From contig CAZTVN010000009.1 in assembly GCA_964617145.1 (NCBI GenBank), forward strand, positions 1 through 24,151: a DNA stretch of 24,151 bases, read 5' to 3'. A program made the position numbers and the translations under genes. Position 1 is the stretch's first letter. Each line of letters opens with the position of its first letter. This DNA is from CAZTVN01 sp964617145. Lineage in GTDB: Bacteria > Patescibacteriota > Gracilibacteria > UBA1369 > JACRIC01. Of this stretch, positions 20,164-24,151 are shown piece by piece. The notes under the pieces were generated by a model. The model saw only the letters and a list, made by a program, of their open reading frames with translations, was not told the origin of the DNA and did not search any database.

Positions 20164-21453
20164 CTAAAAAAGGCTCATTTGAGGAACAGAAACAGATTTT
20201 TTTTCATCTTCAGGAAAAATGTTGATGATGCCATATTCACCATCAAATCCCGGTCGTATGGAAACATTTCCGGTCCGAACACGAGAAATCGCCTCAGCAA
20301 TAAGCGGCGAAGAAGCTTGCGCAATATCAGCGAGAGGAATATCGAGAAGAATATCAAATTCATTGCCCAATTGACGCAGAAGTGAAAAATACGACTGTTC
20401 AACACGTTGACTGGAAACTCCCATGCCAATGACATCGGCAAGAATTTCAGGAAGGGGAATCAAGTAACGAAAAGGAATGCGGTTTTTGCGTACGGTTCCG
20501 TCTTTTCTATCGGCGAGACTGTCAATTCGATGCATGACGCCGATAGTGAGTTTTGAACCACATTTCGGACACATATCATGATTGGCAGCGCTCTCATTTG
20601 GAGAAAAAACAACACCGCACTGACGATGTCCATCGAAGTGATATTTCCCTTCTTCGGGGAAAAATTCGATAGTTTCCATAAAATGTTCACTGTCACCTTT
20701 TTTGATAGCGTCTTTGATCGCAAAATAATTGAGTTCGGTATTGAGGCGATTGGCTTCACGGCCAAGTTTTTTGGGAGAATGAGCGTCAGAGTTTGAGACA
20801 AGCGTAAAGTTATCGAGTTCCGACCACCGCCAATTCATCATGGGATCGGAAGAAAGTCCCGTTTCGAGAGCCGTAATATATGGAGTAAGTTCTTCAAAGC
20901 ATTCCTGAATGGAGTCAAATCCAGAATTCGATCCAAAGACCGAAAAGTGCGGTGTCCAAACATGAGCCGGAATAAACATGCACTTTTCCGAAGCATCAAG
21001 AGTGATTTGCAAAAGTTTTTTACTATCAAGGCCGAGAATAGGCCGTCCGTCGGCGGCGATATTACCGATTTTTGAAAGTTCAGAGTTGATTTTCGATGCA
21101 ACCTCAAATGAAGGAGCGCAAATGATGTTGTGTACTTTACGCACTTTCCCATTTTTCGAATAAATATTGCTGACTTCAACCGTCAAAAGAAAACGAGAAG
21201 TCGATCGGCACAAAGCTGGAATTTCTTTTTCTATTTCTGAAGCATATTCTTTTTTAAGCGTAAAAAGGCCATCTTCCGCCGGTTCAAGTTTTTCTTGAAG
21301 TTCTTGAAACCAAGCAGGATGGGTAAAATCACCCGTTCCCATGACCATGATGCCCTTAAGTTGCCCCCACTTATACAGGCTCAAAGCATTCATAAATTTA
21401 CTCGTCGCCCGTGAGTAGTGTGAATGAATGTGAAGGTCAGTCGTAAAAATCAT
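20164..21453 (-). CDS. Endonuclease Q-type PHP-domain nuclease
   Basis: A 429-aa protein of the PHP family once catalogued as TIGR00375, which includes endonuclease Q. EndoQ nicks DNA 5' of deaminated bases and abasic sites. Metal-site motifs are DLHIHSHYS (His8, His10), GTGDFTHP (~40-46), VEVSN (Glu93), VHNIIC (His108), PAHVWTPHF (His164, His169) and SNSDAHSP (Asp223, His225). A zinc-finger-like segment follows at ~274-308 (HRQCGVVFSP, CPKCGSKLTIG; Cys279, Cys295, Cys298). The C-terminal domain contains PLPEILADVIGMGVSS and SPLIAEAISRVRTGNVSI, also typical of the family. The last residues PQMSLF match the beta-clamp motif, a bacterial counterpart of the PCNA contact known for archaeal EndoQ. 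The helicase gene follows on the same strand, and many family members occur beside or near UvrD. Substrate specificity is inferred from the family. Confidence 0.85.
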   Translation of the reverse strand: MIFTTDLHIHSHYSRATSKFMNALSLYKWGQLKGIMVMGTGDFTHPAWFQELQEKLEPAEDGLFTLKKEYASEIEKEIPALCRSTSRFLLTVEVSNIYSKNGKVRKVHNIICAPSFEVASKINSELSKIGNIAADGRPILGLDSKKLLQITLDASEKCMFIPAHVWTPHFSVFGSNSGFDSIQECFEELTPYITALETGLSSDPMMNWRWSELDNFTLVSNSDAHSPKKLGREANRLNTELNYFAIKDAIKKGDSEHFMETIEFFPEEGKYHFDGHRQCGVVFSPNESAANHDMCPKCGSKLTIGVMHRIDSLADRKDGTVRKNRIPFRYLIPLPEILADVIGMGVSSQRVEQSYFSLLRQLGNEFDILLDIPLADIAQASSPLIAEAISRVRTGNVSIRPGFDGEYGIINIFPEDEKKSVSVPQMSLF

Positions 21454-21641
21454 CGAAGCTTATACGTAATAATGTAAGCACGCAAAGAAATACTTTGGAC
21501 GATCTGAAAAACTATCTTCCTACTAAAAAATTACAAATTTCGGCTGCAAATTTTTCAGACCCTCCCTTTCTTTATAGCATGAAAATTGAAAATCACAAAG
21601 AGAGCTGAAGCACAAATATTTTCTACCGATATAGAAAAAAA

Positions 21642-21669
21642 TTGCATTTTTTTTTACCTTTGGTATAAT
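21642..21669 (+). promoter_or_regulatory. Promoter of the AAA_14/DUF4143 gene
   Basis: -35 TTGCAT (21642-21647), a 16-bp spacer and a consensus extended -10 TGGTATAAT (box 21664-21669). The predicted start is only ~12 nt before the ATG at 21688, and no Shine-Dalgarno sequence fits between, so the transcript has a very short leader. Confidence 0.65.
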
Positions 21670-21687
21670 GTATAAGAAACATCCTTT

Positions 21688-22878
21688 ATGTCACAAACTT
21701 TCAAAAAACGTTATATTCATGATACGGTTCTTCAGGATCTAAAAAGAAGAATGGTTTTTGTTTTTTTTCCCAGGCAAGTGGGAAAAACTACTTTTGCCCA
21801 ATCAATTGGGAAGAAGGAATTTAAGGATGTTTTGTATCTCAATTGGGATAGACTTGATGATCGTAAAATAATTCTCAATGGTCATATTGAAACCAATGTA
21901 GAACTTGTAATTTTTGATGAAATACATAAATACCAAAAATGGAAAAATCACCTCAAGGGAATTTTTGATACTCATAGGGAGAAAGTAGATATTCTTGTTA
22001 CAGGAAGCGCACGATTAGATCTTTATCGTCGTGGAGGAGATTCTCTTTTCGGTCGATATCACTACTATCGACTTCATCCATTTTCAATAAGAGAATTGCT
22101 TTACAAAGAAGAGAAAAAAATCATCCCTTTTAAGGATTTAGAATTTCCATCATCTCAGCAGCATGCTTATGAAATCTTTGAATCTCTTTTGAAATTTGGG
22201 GGCTTTCCAGAACCATTTTTTCAACAAGAAGAGCGATTCCTTCGTCGATGGCATAATGAAAGGCTAGATAGACTTGTTCGCGATGATATCCGTGACGTTG
22301 AATTAGTAAGAGATATTTCTGCTCTAGGCATATTAGGGGAGATTTTGCCGAAAAAAGTTGGTTCTCTTTTTTCTCTCAATACACTTCGCGAAGATTTTCA
22401 AGTCGCTCACAAAACCATGGCGCTTTGGGTAGATATTTTTGAACGGTTTTATTATCTTTTTCGGATTTATCCCTATGCTTCAACAAAAATTAAATCCTTA
22501 CGCAAAGAGCCAAAAGTATACCTCTGGGATTGGTCACCAATTATTGATGATGGCGCTCGATTAGAAAATCTTGTTGCCTCTCATCTATTAAAATTCGTTC
22601 ATCTTTTATATGATAGAGATGGGTATAAAGCCGATCTTCACTTTCTCAGAGATGTTGAAGGAAGAGAAGTAGATTTTCTTGTTACTATTAATGGAAAACC
22701 ATGGTTTGCAGTTGAAGTAAAGAAGAGTGCTCAGGAAATATCAAAACATTTAGATTATTTTTCAAAACGACTGAAAATTCCCTATCTTTTTCAAGTGATT
22801 TCAGAGGGGAAAAAGGATTTTTGGCATAATTCCGTCAGAGTCATAAGTGCAGAAAAATTTCTTAGCGGATTGGTGTGA
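21688..22878 (+). CDS. AAA_14/DUF4143 ATPase
   Basis: A 396-aa protein of the common two-domain ATPase family (AAA_14 plus DUF4143) that is widespread in accessory regions and has no settled function. Walker A reads FPRQVGKT (27-34): the first Gly of the usual GPRQVGKT is Phe, encoded next to a run of eight T. Walker B is ELVIFDEIHKYQKW (Asp77-Glu78), and VTGSARLDL gives the sensor region. SFSIREL-like HPFSIRELL and the GGFPEPF block (~170-176) are family hallmarks. The C-terminal DUF4143 part has LHFLRDVEGREVDFLV and WFAVEVKKSA, the PD-(D/E)XK-like D...E-x-K pattern, intact here. Its 3' end overlaps by 17 bp the end of a small gene on the other strand. Confidence 0.9.
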   Translation: MSQTFKKRYIHDTVLQDLKRRMVFVFFPRQVGKTTFAQSIGKKEFKDVLYLNWDRLDDRKIILNGHIETNVELVIFDEIHKYQKWKNHLKGIFDTHREKVDILVTGSARLDLYRRGGDSLFGRYHYYRLHPFSIRELLYKEEKKIIPFKDLEFPSSQQHAYEIFESLLKFGGFPEPFFQQEERFLRRWHNERLDRLVRDDIRDVELVRDISALGILGEILPKKVGSLFSLNTLREDFQVAHKTMALWVDIFERFYYLFRIYPYASTKIKSLRKEPKVYLWDWSPIIDDGARLENLVASHLLKFVHLLYDRDGYKADLHFLRDVEGREVDFLVTINGKPWFAVEVKKSAQEISKHLDYFSKRLKIPYLFQVISEGKKDFWHNSVRVISAEKFLSGLV

Positions 22879-23053
22879 TTTTATACGTTCTTTCATAACG
22901 CTTACCCACAAAACAAATAATATTCCCTTTCTCATGCTTTTCAAACTCTTGCATCTTTTTCAAAAGAAGCACGGCAGGAATGCCTTTCTTTTTCCCTCCT
23001 TCCGTAAAATCAATAAAATCTTCAATATGTTCTGAATTTGGGGTGCTAGCCAT
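22862..23053 (-). CDS. Small protein of unknown function, possible immunity component
   Basis: A 63-aa soluble protein, not recognised. Its predicted start lies 10 nt after the stop of the membrane-anchored gene upstream on the same strand, and its 3' end overlaps that of the ATPase gene on the opposite strand. The sequence has a plausible folded composition (HIEDFIDFTEGGKKKGIPAV, LLLKKMQEFEKHEKG, IICFVGKRYERTYKI) rather than the low-complexity look of an antisense frame. There is no Shine-Dalgarno sequence. As last gene of a three-gene group it could be an immunity or accessory protein; this is inference from order and size only. Confidence 0.5.
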   Translation of the reverse strand: MASTPNSEHIEDFIDFTEGGKKKGIPAVLLLKKMQEFEKHEKGNIICFVGKRYERTYKITPIR

Positions 23054-23063
23054 GGGTCTGCAC

Positions 23064-23609
23064 TTAAAGCTTTTTCTCCAACAAACTTTTCTCCCAACAG
23101 TTCTTTATCTTTTTCCACTGTCTGCATTCTTTCAGCGGGGTATTAAAAATGGCTTTATCATCTAAAGGAACGTCCTCCCAATCAACGTAAGTCCTCAATT
23201 CAGCTGTTTCGTAGTTGAGGATGAGATAGCGCGGGATTTCACTATCTTCATAATAATAATATAATTTACCATCCTTCGGGTCTAAATACTGACGAAAACC
23301 ATTTGCATAATAACCTATAACATAAATATAAGGATTTTTTATAACATATTTTTCTATATCAGTGACCAGTGTAGTGCCTTCAATACCGGCATAATCAGAT
23401 AAATCTCTGCCATAGTAAAGTTTTCCTATTTGGAATCTCTCATCTCCTAATCTTTCGATAGTATCCCTTCCTCCTCTGGGATATTTTGATCCACGCTCCG
23501 CTAAAGGAGTAAAACTTAATATGACTATGATTAATGCAACAAAATATAAAATAATACCTATCGCAAGAGCGACAAAACAACCTTTTCTTCCTTCTAATCG
23601 TATATTCAT
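23064..23609 (-). CDS. Single-pass membrane-anchored protein of unknown function
   Basis: A 181-aa protein with a basic N-terminus (MNIRLEGRKG) and one transmembrane helix at ~12-32 (FVALAIGIILYFVALIIVIL). A Tyr-rich, mixed-charge domain follows, likely outside the membrane (RFQIGKLYYGRDLSDYAG, YVIKNPYIYVIGYYANGF, DGKLYYYYEDSEIPRYLIL). The final ~30 residues are basic with two Cys. There is no lipobox. It is 10 nt from each neighbour in a compact - strand group. Membrane anchoring and position beside a possible toxin fragment would suit an immunity protein, but I do not recognise a family. Confidence 0.7.
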   Translation of the reverse strand: MNIRLEGRKGCFVALAIGIILYFVALIIVILSFTPLAERGSKYPRGGRDTIERLGDERFQIGKLYYGRDLSDYAGIEGTTLVTDIEKYVIKNPYIYVIGYYANGFRQYLDPKDGKLYYYYEDSEIPRYLILNYETAELRTYVDWEDVPLDDKAIFNTPLKECRQWKKIKNCWEKSLLEKKL

Positions 23610-23619
23610 AGATAGATTG

Positions 23620-24151
23620 TTATTTTTTTTGCTTACTGGTAACAGAACTTGTTCCCTTTGGATTGGGTCGATGCTTCGGTTTAGGCAGAGATTTTATCTC
23701 AACATCATTTTCCTCAATTTCCACGGTTATATCAAATGTTTCTAATTCGTTTACAAACTGGCTAATACGTCCAAAATCATTACCAAGGTCAGTAATACCT
23801 AAATTTTTTTCTAAATCATATAGCCAATCATCTGTGAGAAATTCATCAAAATTATATGTATCGGTAAAGGTAATTTTGATAGTATATTTATTTTCTCCTG
23901 TTTTTATGGCTTCGTACTCATAAGGCATTTTGCCAAAAGCGTAAAACAGATCTGTTTCATTTGATCCTTCGTAGGTTATTGATGTTTCAGTTGTGGACTT
24001 GAGAAAGCCTTTAGCAATCTGATTTTTTATTCCTTCATAGGCCGTTTTAAATTCATTCGATTTTTTAATAGCATTCGATACAGCATGGCCACTGTTAAAA
24101 TTCAAATTTTCTTTATGGACAGGGATTGGCGCCCAGAAATTCATAGAATGG
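23620..24151 (-). CDS. C-terminal part of an unknown protein, possible second effector (5' open)
   Basis: The frame continues beyond the ATG at 24144 to the window edge without a stop (codons for His-Ser precede it), so this may be the end of a longer protein, not a complete 174-aa one. A helical start (SNAIKKSNEFKTAYEGIKNQI) leads to a beta-rich core, DLFYAFGKMPYEYEAIKTGE then YTIKITFTDTYNFDEFL, and a Lys/Pro-rich tail. A pattern of FYA-G, strands and D-Y-FD is one I associate with C-terminal domains of secreted and RHS-linked proteins, but I cannot assign a family. It heads a - strand group with a membrane-anchored and a small protein 10 nt apart each. Confidence 0.55.
   Translation of the reverse strand, partial: HSMNFWAPIPVHKENLNFNSGHAVSNAIKKSNEFKTAYEGIKNQIAKGFLKSTTETSITYEGSNETDLFYAFGKMPYEYEAIKTGENKYTIKITFTDTYNFDEFLTDDWLYDLEKNLGITDLGNDFGRISQFVNELETFDITVEIEENDVEIKSLPKPKHRPNPKGTSSVTSKQKK

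Noticed and set aside
21503..21559. Inverted repeat TCTGAAAAA ... TTTTTCAGA between EndoQ and the second ATPase
   Set aside because: The arms are 9 bp and AT-rich with a 39-nt loop between divergent genes, where no terminator is needed. Chance is a sufficient explanation, though the right arm overlaps a possible degenerate copy of the dispersed repeat.
1..24151. tRNA or rRNA genes
   Set aside because: Reading both strands by eye I found no cloverleaf with a T-loop GGTTCGAAT-type core and matching acceptor stem, and no rRNA-like block. The GGTTCGAAAT at 10023-10032 has no surrounding stems of the right kind.

Overview
The window is an AT-rich bacterial segment that uses the standard bacterial code. 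TGA ends several genes, for example at 16867-16869, 17140-17142 and 22876-22878, and a 2717-codon gene reads through without an in-frame TGA. This argues against the TGA-to-glycine code of Gracilibacteria and SR1. Very short TsaB and RsmI proteins, few Shine-Dalgarno sequences, many single-gene transcription units, a repeat-rich cell-surface repertoire and a giant secreted RHS protein suggest a Patescibacteria/CPR-like genome, possibly near Peregrinibacteria. That placement is inference; no rRNA gene is present to test it.

Layout. Bases 1-914 hold the 3' end of a surface or tail-fibre-like protein on the + strand. Converging on it is a polymorphic-toxin locus on the - strand: an 8.15-kb gene (1328-9481) for a signal-peptide-bearing SpvB/FG-GAP/RHS protein with ten MopE-type metal-binding repeats and a C-terminal type-50 toxin domain, followed by a 101-aa immunity candidate (998-1303). 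Behind it lies trxA (9612-9932, -), divergent from an AAA ATPase (10101-11522, +) whose promoter carries a 28-bp perfect palindrome. Next is a 1111-aa exported cell-wall enzyme (11646-14981, +) that fuses a zinc amidase, three Ig-like modules and a SpoIID-type transglycosylase. A Panacea-type toxin-antitoxin pair (15200-16295, +) follows.

The middle right is housekeeping: a short tsaB, a PGPGW-like membrane protein and rsmI, all +. Converging on rsmI are a UvrD-like helicase (17972-20041, -) and an endonuclease-Q-type PHP nuclease (20164-21453, -). Both proteins end in a beta-clamp-binding pentapeptide, which suggests one clamp-associated DNA-repair module. The right end has a second ATPase (21688-22878, AAA_14/DUF4143) and, on the - strand, three closely packed unknown genes (22862-24151). 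These may be the tail of a second toxin/immunity locus.

Between genes lie three copies of a 19-24 bp repeat that contains the 10-mer of the 16S rRNA 3' end (anti-Shine-Dalgarno), a compact 70-bp inverted-repeat element with an A16 run, and several promoters with near-consensus -10/-35 boxes, some overlapped by palindromes.

The strongest candidates for new biology are the MopE array inserted inside an RHS shell next to a toxin, the single-chain amidase plus SpoIID enzyme, the paired clamp motifs on helicase and EndoQ, the Panacea pair, and the anti-SD-bearing dispersed repeat.
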